Source: Vibrio gazogenes (GTDB lineage: Bacteria; Pseudomonadota; Gammaproteobacteria; Enterobacterales; Vibrionaceae). Taken from it: a stretch of 64,000 nucleotides of DNA. Positions 34,814 through 42,824 of the stretch are shown piece after piece (positions within the stretch are counted from its first letter, which is position 1; each line of letters starts with the position of its first letter). The notes under the pieces were generated by a model that saw only the letters and a program-made list of their open reading frames with translations, was not told where the DNA came from and did no database searches. Both the position numbers and the translations under genes were made by a program. The stretch lies in NCBI RefSeq assembly GCF_023920225.1, contig NZ_CP092588.1:992001-1056000 (forward strand). The letters are read 5' to 3'.

Positions 34814-34857
34814 AGACGCCATATCATTTAGGTGCAACAACAATGCAGGGGAAAACG

Positions 34858-35787
34858 ATGACAATGCCTGATATGAACTTACTCGCTGCACTGGACGTTT
34901 TACTTGCGGAGCAAAGTGTCGCAGGGGCAGCAAATCAGTTATCTTTAAGTACCTCAGCGATGAGCCGGACATTAGCCCGATTACGTTTAATCACGGGCGA
35001 TCAACTGCTGGTTCGTGCCGGACGAAAAATGGTATTAACCCCTTATGCTGAGTCGATTAAAGAGCGGACAAGACACGCCGTGTTTGAGGCGCTCAATATT
35101 CTTCAGCCAAATATTCAAGCTGTAGATTTACCCACACTTGAACGGACTTTTACCATTCGTGCCAACGATGGATTCATTGAAACGTTTGCAGCAAAACTCA
35201 TCACTCACATGACTAAACATGCACCACAAGTCCGGCTACGATTCATGCCAAAACAGCAAAAAAGCTCTGAGGCTCTGCGAGAAGGTAAAATCGATTTAGA
35301 AATTGGTGTACTCAAAAATATGGGGCCTGAAATCCGCATCAAAGCCTTATTTTATGATCACTTCGTGGGTGTAGTCAGAAAAGGACACCCACTGAATCAA
35401 TGCAAACAGGTAACGATACAACAATACTGTCAATTTAGTCATATTATCGCCTCCCGAAGAGGTGATTTTTCAGGCCCTGTCGATGAAATGCTCAAAGCAC
35501 AAGGCGTAGCGCGCCATATCGCGGCAACGGTCCCCAGCTTTCCTGCTGCACTTGAAGTCGCCAGAAATTCAGATTTAATCGCCTTAGTGCCAGCTTCATT
35601 TTTGTTCAATGAATCACTGAACTCCGGTGAATCTGGTTTATGGGGATTTGAGCTGCCAGTACAGACCAATGACATTACGATTTCTATGATGTGGCACCCC
35701 CGCTTACAACTAGATTCCGCACATATCTGGCTGAGAGAGCAAGTCGATAAAGTTTGTCGGGAAGCAATGGAAAAACGTTGGTTTTAA
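34858..35787 (+). CDS. LysR-family transcriptional regulator
   Basis: 309 residues from ATG 34858, preceded by GGGGAAAA; starts at 34807 and 34843 are also open. The winged helix-turn-helix is MNLLAALDVLLAEQSVAGAANQLSLSTSAMSRTLARLRLITGDQLLVRAGRKMVLT, followed by a LysR substrate domain (TFTIRANDGFIETFAAKLI). It probably controls the divergent MFS exporter gene. Confidence 0.92.
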   Translation: MTMPDMNLLAALDVLLAEQSVAGAANQLSLSTSAMSRTLARLRLITGDQLLVRAGRKMVLTPYAESIKERTRHAVFEALNILQPNIQAVDLPTLERTFTIRANDGFIETFAAKLITHMTKHAPQVRLRFMPKQQKSSEALREGKIDLEIGVLKNMGPEIRIKALFYDHFVGVVRKGHPLNQCKQVTIQQYCQFSHIIASRRGDFSGPVDEMLKAQGVARHIAATVPSFPAALEVARNSDLIALVPASFLFNESLNSGESGLWGFELPVQTNDITISMMWHPRLQLDSAHIWLREQVDKVCREAMEKRWF

Positions 35788-35957
35788 ATGACGGTTTTAA
35801 AGGACTAGCGATAAAGGCAAATGATATCAATAACATGACATTGATAACGACTAGACGAATGACATAAGTTAAACCAAAACTACACTTATAGAAATGTTGC
35901 GAGCTGATGATCGAACACATCATGGAACATCAACGAGTTAGCGCAATCCCTTTGGTG

Positions 35958-36566
35958 TTATTTTTCCACTTTGGGAAGCACTTGCGGTAAGTAAGCCCCT
36001 AAATAGGCTTCTGTGAGAATAATCGCTTCTCTTTCCATCTCTGGCGCAATGTCCCCGTCTTCTCGATAGTTCATTGAATAGACTTTATCGGCAACCTGTA
36101 AAGCAACCGCAAAAATGTTGACGTCCGTGGGGAGCGGCGGCAGAACGAAATGTTCCCGATAGATGCTTTCGACTTTTTGGGCCAATAACTGATCATTCTG
36201 CGCATCAGCATGGCGGATTGTCATGTAGGTATGCTGCCCTAATAGCGTGTGTTGGGCGAGCGGACTCGTGCGGTAGTAGTCAACAAAGCTTTTTTCGATC
36301 ATCCGGTTTATATCAGACCAGTGAGTGACTTTATCGCTATCGACCGCTTGGTTGAGAACGGTTTCGAAGTCGGTGAACACATCATCCATAAGTTCACACA
36401 TAAGGGCTTCAACATTGGGATAGTGGTGATACACACTCGATGCCGCGATACTCGCTTCTTTGGCAATATCGTATATCGATATGGTATTTACATCCCTTTT
36501 TGAGGCTAAGTTGATTGCTGCGCTTCGTATCCTTTCCAGCCTTCGCTCTGTTGACTCTTTTCTCAT
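35958..36566 (-). CDS. TetR-family regulator, paralogue of the agmatine-locus TetR
   Basis: 202 residues. ISIYDIAKEASIAASSVYHHYPNVEALMCELMDDVFTDFETVL parallels the 27517 protein through its whole length (for example VTHWSDINRMIE, ALQVADKVYSMNYRE). It is divergent from a permease that is a paralogue of the agmatine antiporter, repeating the regulator-transporter pairing. Confidence 0.92.
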   Translation of the reverse strand: MRKESTERRLERIRSAAINLASKRDVNTISIYDIAKEASIAASSVYHHYPNVEALMCELMDDVFTDFETVLNQAVDSDKVTHWSDINRMIEKSFVDYYRTSPLAQHTLLGQHTYMTIRHADAQNDQLLAQKVESIYREHFVLPPLPTDVNIFAVALQVADKVYSMNYREDGDIAPEMEREAIILTEAYLGAYLPQVLPKVEK

Positions 36567-36946
36567 CTTTTTATCTCTAAATTCATGCTAGATGCTACTT
36601 CTAACGCTCAACTTTCATTCTAGATTGAAAGTGACCATTACCGCTTTAAAGATGTACGTCACGAATCAAACCATACTAGCATGATCTGGAAAACCAAGTT
36701 TGATGCTCGATTCTCATTTTACAGCGGATCATTGCGGGAATTGCAGCTTTCAGTACGATCAGGATAACTTGACTAGAATCAAGTTTCTGTTTTAACGGAC
36801 GTCGGATATTGATTAATCTGCACTCGCTCAAGATTTTATGCCTGAAAACAAATGAGCACCGGATAAGTGATTTGAGTAACAAGATTACCCCCGTGAAGCT
36901 TTTACTATGGTGTTAGTAAGCTTTTAGTCACTAACGGAGACAGAGC
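36567..36946. promoter_or_regulatory. Divergent promoter with a dyad (TetR/permease pair)
   Basis: 380 bp with no gene. AACTTGA (36766-36772) and TCAAGTT (36779-36785) form a perfect inverted repeat, a candidate TetR operator. AACGGAGA lies before the permease ATG. Confidence 0.4.
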
Positions 36947-38398
36947 ATGAGTATTCAGACACAAGATCAGCAAATGGGGATAGGTAGTGTCGCTCTGTTT
37001 AGCCTATGTGCCGTGATTGCAGTGGATACTTTATGTGCATCCGCAGCAATTGGCGTCAGTTCGATTGGTTGGTGGGTCACCACGCTGATCATTTTTATCA
37101 TTCCCTATGGTCTCATTACCTCTGAACTCTCCGCATCTTATCCTTGCGAAGGTGGCATATATGACTGGGTCAAAAGGGCCTTTGGTTCCTGCTGGGCGAT
37201 GAGAACAACGTGGTTTTACTGGATAAATGTCGGCTTATGGATGCCGGCAGTTTACATCATGTTCGCTGGCGTATTTTCTGAACTGTTTAACCTCGATCTT
37301 TCTTTATTTTCCCAAGTCGCGATTTGTATTGTTCTGACTTGGGTAACCATTGCAATTTGTAACGTGTCAACCAACATCGGTGTCTGGGTCGTCAATATCT
37401 CAGCCGTATTGAAAGTGGCGGTGATCCTCATTCTGGGGGTCGGTGGTTTTATGTATGCCGCCCAGTATGGCATCGCTAATCAGTTTAGTTTTTCTGCCAT
37501 GTTACCGAGCTTTGATTCCGGTATCGCCTTTCTGCCTGCATTAGTCTTTAACCTCATGGGCTTTGAGCTCGTTGCCACCATGAGCAAAGATATGAAAGAT
37601 GTGAGCGATATGCCCAAAGCGATATTTTTAGCCATTGGTATCACCGCATTTCTTTATATCTTCGGCACGCTAGGCATTTTAATGGCGTTGCCGGTGGAAG
37701 ACATTGGTTTAGTGTCGGGAATGATTGCCACACTGCGACAGTTGTTCGGAGATTCGGTGTTTAGTAGCAGCATGGTCTACATTGTCGGTACCATGATTTT
37801 ACTGAGCTTTATCGGCAATATGGTGACTTGGACAATGGGGGCGGGAAGAGCAGCGGTAGAAGCGGCAAGAGAAGGTGAACTGCCTCAGATGATTGGCCAG
37901 TTACATGAAAAATACCATACCCCTTCAGGCGCAAATAAAATAACCGGTATCGTTTCCACGACGGTGATTGCTTTCTATGCGTTGTTTGCACAAAACAGTG
38001 ATGGCCTATTCTGGTCGGTATTTGCGTTTTCCAGCTGTATTTTCTTAATCCCTTACTTATTTATGTTTCCTGCTTATCTGAAACTCCGTTTAAGCGACTT
38101 GGCAACACCACGCACCTTCAAAGTACCCGGAAATATGCTTGTACAGTACACCCTGACCACCGTCTGTTTTCTGGTCATTGTACAAGCATTGATCCTGTTT
38201 ATTTTCCCTGAGCTCATTGATTTCAGCATTGACTGGCGTTACAGCGCACCGGTATTGAGTGGCGTGATTGTGACGGTTTTAGTCGGAGAGTACATGCTAA
38301 AACAAGCTGAGTTGAAGAAAGGCTTGCGAGTAAAAATATTGCTCGCCCAACCGATAGCAAACGAAGCAAGTCTGCGGTGTTTGAGTTATCGGCATTGA
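36947..38398 (+). CDS. APC-family permease, paralogue of the agmatine antiporter
   Basis: 483 residues, about twelve membrane segments. It aligns along its whole length with the 29422 protein (GGIYDWVKRAFGSCWAMRTTWFYWINVGLWMPAVYIMFAG; FNLMGFELVATMSKDMKDV), so a related amine or amino acid is likely. No catabolic genes accompany it. The last 20 or so residues (after KKGLRVKI) diverge and may be non-conserved. Confidence 0.9.
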   Translation: MSIQTQDQQMGIGSVALFSLCAVIAVDTLCASAAIGVSSIGWWVTTLIIFIIPYGLITSELSASYPCEGGIYDWVKRAFGSCWAMRTTWFYWINVGLWMPAVYIMFAGVFSELFNLDLSLFSQVAICIVLTWVTIAICNVSTNIGVWVVNISAVLKVAVILILGVGGFMYAAQYGIANQFSFSAMLPSFDSGIAFLPALVFNLMGFELVATMSKDMKDVSDMPKAIFLAIGITAFLYIFGTLGILMALPVEDIGLVSGMIATLRQLFGDSVFSSSMVYIVGTMILLSFIGNMVTWTMGAGRAAVEAAREGELPQMIGQLHEKYHTPSGANKITGIVSTTVIAFYALFAQNSDGLFWSVFAFSSCIFLIPYLFMFPAYLKLRLSDLATPRTFKVPGNMLVQYTLTTVCFLVIVQALILFIFPELIDFSIDWRYSAPVLSGVIVTVLVGEYMLKQAELKKGLRVKILLAQPIANEASLRCLSYRH

Positions 38399-38403
38399 TT
38401 CAA

Positions 38404-38904
38404 TCACAGGATGACACTACCTATGTGAAGACTTAAAGCGCTCCCGAATAAGCCGATACCATACGCACTGTGTGCTAAGAAACTTAACCACCGTGCTTTC
38501 CAAGGCCTTGGGGTTTGACTGGCAGCAACCCCAAAACCAAGACAAGGCTGAATGAGACAAAAAGGGAATACCAGCGTGACAATACCAGTGAACATCGCAG
38601 GAATCACACTCGGCTCAGTTAGCCATCCTTTTCCCCAAATGAATACATGAGTCAGCGCAAAAACAATCCCTATCACGTAATGCAGCACCCAACCTAACGG
38701 CTTTTCTCCCCGAATCGATGGCGTCGCCATAATGGGTCGATGGACGAACTGTCCTTTAGGCATGAATGCCAGCCAACGGGCGATCAGTGCATAGTTCAGT
38801 GGTGGGCTATTAAATATATTTTTTTGTAACCAACCCCAAACATCCATGATTAACGTAGCACCGATGCCAACCAATATCGCTTGTAAGCCCATTGAAGTTT
38901 CCAT
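38404..38904 (-). CDS. DUF2938 membrane protein
   Basis: 166 residues from ATG 38904, seven bases after GAGGAG. About four hydrophobic segments. GATLIMDVWGWLQKNIFNSPPLNYALIARWLAFMPKGQF and HYVIGIVFALTHVFIWGKGW are DUF2938 features; the function is unknown. It is divergent from a MerR-family gene, its likely regulator. Confidence 0.85.
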   Translation of the reverse strand: METSMGLQAILVGIGATLIMDVWGWLQKNIFNSPPLNYALIARWLAFMPKGQFVHRPIMATPSIRGEKPLGWVLHYVIGIVFALTHVFIWGKGWLTEPSVIPAMFTGIVTLVFPFCLIQPCLGFGVAASQTPRPWKARWLSFLAHSAYGIGLFGSALSLHIGSVIL

Positions 38905-38965
38905 TCTCATACTCCTCACACGTTGTACTTTTATTAAGGCTTGTTATATTGGCAGACACCATACA

Positions 38966-38985
38966 ACTTAAAGTTGACTTTAAGT
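38966..38985. promoter_or_regulatory. MerR-type operator
   Basis: ACTTAAAGT-TG-ACTTTAAGT is a perfect 20-bp dyad between the divergent DUF2938 and MerR genes, at the spot where MerR regulators bind in a long promoter spacer. It is the best-formed operator candidate in the window. Confidence 0.75.
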
Positions 38986-38999
38986 CAATAGGGTATTTT

Positions 39000-39389
39000 A
39001 TGGATATTGCTGACGTGTCTCGAGAATCGGGATTAACCCCCTCAACACTAAGATATTATGAAAAAATCGGACTGATCCGCTCCAATGGCAGGAAAGGATT
39101 GAGGCGACAATATGCCCCGAAAATTTTGAATCAATTGAATATTATTTCACTCGGACGGATGGCAGGATTATCGCTCAATGAAATCGCCACAATGTTTGAC
39201 ACTGCGGATGATTTGGCGATTGACCGAAATTTGCTCATGCAAAAAGCGGTAGAAATTGATATTCAGATCAAACGCCTGAAAATTGTACGAGATAGTCTTA
39301 AGCATGTGGCAACTTGCCCACAGTCATCGCATTTAGACTGCTCATCATTTCAAAAACTGATGAAATCAGTGAAGCGTTATTTGTCTTGA
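39000..39389 (+). CDS. MerR-family transcriptional regulator
   Basis: 129 residues from ATG 39000. MDIADVSRESGLTPSTLRYYEKIGLIRS is the MerR helix-turn-helix, followed by a dimerisation helix (IDIQIKRLKIVRDSLKHV) and two cysteines near the C terminus (CPQSSHLDC) that could sense a metal or redox change. It is divergent from the DUF2938 gene with a dyad between them. Confidence 0.93.
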   Translation: MDIADVSRESGLTPSTLRYYEKIGLIRSNGRKGLRRQYAPKILNQLNIISLGRMAGLSLNEIATMFDTADDLAIDRNLLMQKAVEIDIQIKRLKIVRDSLKHVATCPQSSHLDCSSFQKLMKSVKRYLS

Positions 39390-39482
39390 GGCTTGCAGAG
39401 GGAAATATTTGTTGAGACACACCCTCGGGCAAAGGTGTAGGCTCATATGGCATAGGTAGCTTATCAGGACACACACCTTAAA

Positions 39483-39508
39483 GTGCGTCATATTTCGGTG
39501 CCGGAGGC
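39483..39508 (+). repeat. Terminal fragment of the B element
   Basis: GTGCGTCATATTTCGGTGCC then GGAGGC; nearly the same sequence is at 44351-44376 and, in variant form, at the 3' end of the full B copies. It is preceded by GGACACACACCTTAAA, a REP-like sequence. 39390-39482 has no gene. Confidence 0.6.
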
Positions 39509-39542
39509 TAGGCAAATAAAACTTTCGTGCAGGTGTCTGGGA

Positions 39543-39990
39543 CGCAATAACATTCATCAATTTCAATGGCATTTTCGACAGCGTCCCAGAGACTTTTGCC
39601 CAGCAGCAAAAGTGCCTTGAGTTTGAGTTCAGCGCGTGTAATCAGGGTCGGATTGATTCGCATCCTGCTCAGCTCTTTTGTTAGGGAATTGCTTAAAATT
39701 CATCCATAAATTTTACCCTGAGATCATCGATCAATTTAGCTTCATTTATTCAGTGTTTTACTTTATTAAAATCAACCACCCAACCAAGAAAACCATTCAC
39801 GGATGAATGGTTAGGCTTTTCCGGGCAGGACGCCCGTAAAAGCTGGTTCTGGACAACGTACGACCAAGCCCAACAAAAAAGATTTTCTGGTTCGTCTTTC
39901 ATCTCTGAAAGATGAACAGGCGCACAGCACACCGATGCCACTGAAATCGAAAAACGGAATTGTGCGTCATGCCTCGAAGCCAAAGGCGAC
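39543..39990 (+). repeat. B element copy 3
   Basis: About 85% similar to copies 1 and 2 by eye over the shared blocks. It keeps the ACTTTTGC-CCAGCA-GCAAAAGT, AACCATTCA-CGGA-TGAATGGTT, CGGGC-AGGAC-GCCCG and TTCATCT-CTGAA-AGATGAA stems and a changed but still pairing TAAAATT/AAATTTTA stem. The protein frame seen in copies 1 and 2 has substitutions here. It is followed by the leader of the deleted nucleotidyltransferase gene. Confidence 0.8.
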
Positions 39991-40134
39991 AAGAATCACC
40001 AGACAAACCAATAAAACCGAACCCCGTCGCATTTCCCTAGGCAACCCATCTAAAACCATGACAAACAGTGTTTTTTGCCGCTCGCTTCTTTTATCCTATG
40101 AACCATTCAATCCACACAGACCGAATATCGATTT

Positions 40135-40333
40135 ATGAAAACATCCCTCGACCATTTTCCCGCTCGACAATAAATTCCACCGCCGCTGCTTCCGTCGACT
40201 GCAACGCGCCTATATCGAAGCCCGCTATTCGGAGCATTATGAAATCACCGTGGAAGAATTGGCGTATCTGGAGGGTGAGGTACAAAAGCTGCAAGGATTG
40301 GTGGAACGGGTTTGTTTGGGGCGGGTTGAGTGA
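40135..40333 (+). pseudogene. Nucleotidyltransferase-HEPN gene, internally deleted copy
   Basis: The first nine codons (MKTSLDHFP) match the start of the intact copy at 44517, then the sequence jumps to the region encoding FPLDNKFHRRCFRRLQRAYIEARY and runs to the normal 3' end. About 690 bp is missing. The join sits where the intact gene has GACCATTTGCCCG and, near its 3' end, GACGATTTTCCCG, so recombination at this short homology explains it. The join is out of frame and stops after 12 codons, so no useful product is made. The 130-bp leader is nearly identical to that of the intact copy. Confidence 0.92.
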
Positions 40334-40436
40334 TGGGGCTGGACCCTGATGGTTCCAGCTTGGTGGGCGCTGCCTCTATCTGGGTTTGTGGAAATGGGGG
40401 CGTGACATAGGATAATGAACAGTCTCAATCTCTACA

Positions 40437-40691
40437 TTATCCCCAGAAAATTAGTAAACTTTTAAGAAGATTGCGTTCACTTTCTGAAAACGGAGTGTAA
40501 ATACCATATACTTTTCTGTAAGCCATAATAAGACGATGAATCTCTCGCATTGGTATAGTCTTTCTAGCCCTAGAATCTCCTAGTATCTTTAATAGCTCAG
40601 TTTTTTCATCGTCGTGTAATACAACCCTACTTATGAGCTCCTCTAGTTGATCTAATGCATCACTAACAGGAATATCACATCTACCAGTCAT
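40437..40691 (-). CDS. Uncharacterised 84-residue protein
   Basis: ATG 40691 has GAGGAG nine bases upstream. Helix-rich: DALDQLEELISRVVLHDDEKTELLKILGDSRARKTIPMREIHRLIMAYRKVYGIYTPFSESERNLL. No signal peptide or membrane segment and no family I recognise. It follows a 29-codon reading frame whose stop lies four bases from this start, so it may be the last gene of a lost operon, such as a small immunity or toxin-related gene; that is a guess. Confidence 0.6.
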   Translation of the reverse strand: MTGRCDIPVSDALDQLEELISRVVLHDDEKTELLKILGDSRARKTIPMREIHRLIMAYRKVYGIYTPFSESERNLLKSLLIFWG

Positions 40692-40695
40692 TTTA

Positions 40696-40785
40696 TCACT
40701 CCTCTGGTAAGATCTCAGAACTATTATACTCCAGCACTTCACCATCTGCATGCAGCTGTTGAGCTCCCTCCTTTACCAAATTCAT
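40696..40785 (-). CDS. 29-codon reading frame, possible remnant
   Basis: MNLVKEGAQQLHADGEVLEY then NSSEILPEE. It begins within the end of the truncated Aas-type gene (ATGA overlap) and stops four bases before the 84-residue gene. Its composition is protein-like and it reads like the C-terminal tail of a larger protein lost at the REP-like junction. No ribosome-binding site is clear. Confidence 0.25.
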   Translation of the reverse strand: MNLVKEGAQQLHADGEVLEYNSSEILPEE

Positions 40786-42410
40786 CGCCAAAATAAGGAC
40801 ACACGCCATAAGTAAATCCATCCCTTGAATGTGTGTGTCCTGCTTATTTTCTTGTTTAATGCTTCACGGCTTTTGCCGGGAGCAATCGGAACCACCTGAA
40901 ACAGATCGAACAGCCATTTGAGATACCAGCGTTGGTAGATAGTCTGATCCATAACGAAGTGTACACGTCTCGGGGATGCCATCTGCACAATTGCCCAGTC
41001 CAGCCAGCTGATATGATTACCGAGCAGCAACGTTCCCTGACCGGCTTCCGGCAGATTGTTGAACCCCAACACTTGCAGACGGTATTTGTGGCCGAGTAAT
41101 TTAGTCATCACCGAACGGACCAGAACTTCCGGTAGCAGAATGATGGCAGCCAACGCAACCAAAGCACCAAGGCCGAATAATCCCCACAAAATATAGCTGA
41201 CATCGAGTTCCTGCGTTGTGAACGCGACCGTGACTGCCAAACATAACAACATGCCGACATTCTGAATGAAATTATTCCCGGCCAGAATTTTACCGATCTG
41301 GTCTTCTTTCGCGTGGAACTGAATTAATGCGTTGAGCGGGACCAACATAAATGAGCCGCCGATACCGATAGTCAGGAAAATACCGCCAAGCAAAACCGAT
41401 GAGGTGACCTGTGGCAGCAGAAATAGTCCGGCACAGATAATCAGAGCACCGGAGGGGATCAGCGCCAGATTAATGTGATTGACGGAGTGTTTTGAAGCAA
41501 ATGAAGAACCAAGCATCATACCGACAATCGCCATCGCAATAATACTTTGAATGATAAAGGTATTATCCATAGCAAGGTGGCTTTTGGCGTAGGCCGGGAA
41601 AGCAGCAATCATTACCTGACTGATCGAAAGAAACAGGGTTAAGCCGATGACTGATTGCCAAATCGCTTTTTCCTGAAACAGGAGGGTGAGATTCCGGCCT
41701 AACGTTTTACCCAGAATGTAATCTTTCCAGATAAATGCTGGTTCTTGTATCTGATGCCGAGCGCCATCCTGAGGTGTGTGTCCCCGTAAGTGATCTTTTC
41801 CCGGTAAGCGGAAAGCCAGCAGACACTCGATCAGAGAACCGATGACCAGTAACCAGCCTAATGGGGCGATGTCCTGAAGAATCGCTCCCGGCTGAAGCGG
41901 GGTTTCAGGGGATAATTTCAGTTCGAACAGTGCGGAAAAGACGGCGCTCCCGGCAAGAATGGCAATCATTGAAACCGCCTGAACCCAGGCGTTGCCGTTG
42001 CTGAGTTTTTCTGCACCGACCAGCTCTCGGATGTAACCATATTTTGCCGGAGAATAGAGCGCACTCTGCACTGCGAGAATAAACGTCAGGGCAAAGGATG
42101 CATAAAACCAGCCCTGATAATAGCAGAAGGTAATCATCAGGGTGATGAATACCGCACATAACGCGCTGATTTTCATCACTTTGGTTTTTGCATAACGATC
42201 CGACAGGTAGCCGGATGGGGTAAAGAGTAATACAAAAGGGAGCAGAATCAGTGCATTGACGATCGCAGTCATCAGCACCTGCTGGTGATCTGACAATGTT
42301 TTGAACAGGGTATTCTGCACGACGATTTTATGGCCTAAATCGACAAAAGCGTTCATGAAGGCAACCCATAGGAAGGTGACAAAGCCTCTGACAGTAGTAG
42401 CGTTATTCAT
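40782..42410 (-). pseudogene. Truncated Aas-type gene (LplT-like MFS domain plus start of PlsC domain)
   Basis: 542 codons from ATG 42410. The N-terminal 390 or so residues form a 12-span MFS domain (NAFVDLGHKIVVQNTLFK, LLFTPSGYLSDRYAKTKVMK, SALYSPAKYGYI) as in LplT/Aas-like transporters. A PlsC acyltransferase domain begins after it: LLLGNHISWLDWAIVQ with the H-x4-D motif, then PRRVHFVMDQTIYQRWYLKWLFDLFQVVPIAPGKSREALNK. There it stops, and the final 22 residues are encoded by a REP-like repeat. Full proteins of this kind run on through PlsC and an AMP-ligase domain to more than 1,100 residues. The transporter half may still be made. Confidence 0.85.
40790..40850. repeat. REP-like palindrome, full copy
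   Basis: 61 bp bounded by AAAATAAGGACACACGCC and GTGTGTCCTGCTTATTTT, which are near-complementary and fold into one long hairpin. The right arm (CCTTGAATGTGTGTGTCCTGCTTATTT) is a variant of the half-elements at 10735 and 15130. It sits exactly at the broken end of the Aas-type gene and supplies its last codons. Confidence 0.8.
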
Positions 42411-42427
42411 ACTTATTCTCCAATTTA

Positions 42428-42477
42428 ATCGAACAGTGTTCAATTGATGGGGAAAATTTAATTGAACACCGTTCGAT
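42428..42477. promoter_or_regulatory. Paired palindromic operators upstream of the Aas-type gene
   Basis: ATCGAACAGTGTTCAATT (42428-42445) and AATTGAACACCGTTCGAT (42460-42477) are each near-palindromic (GAACA.TGTTC; GAAC...GTTC) and are inverted copies of each other with one mismatch, 14 bp apart. This pattern resembles TetR-family operators. They lie just before the ribosome-binding site. No regulator gene is next to them. Confidence 0.65.
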
Positions 42478-42824
42478 TGTAAAGGAAATTTTTGCATTAT
42501 TTTTTACCGGAGAGATTAACCAACACCTACCCAATATTCTCACACGGTTGTCTCTGCCTCAGCAGGATCAAATATGCACAATGAGTACAGTGAAACACAC
42601 TCCATGCATCTTTTTACTACAAATATGCAACCATTTGCTATAGTTGTTTTAGCTATTGTACATTTTTTAACCAAAGGTGTTTCCATGCCTGTGTCAATAG
42701 CGTGTTAGCTCATTATCTGTTGGTAGTCTGTGAAAGAACGGCAGATTAAAAAGTTGAAATCCAAACTTCAGTTGGTTTACCAAAAAATTGTTTAATTGGA
42801 ATAAAAAAACAATAAGGAGATACC
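42478..42824. other. Intergenic stretch before the lectin-esterase
   Basis: AT-rich, no gene seen. Holds the esterase promoter; AAGGAGA lies before its ATG. Confidence 0.5.
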
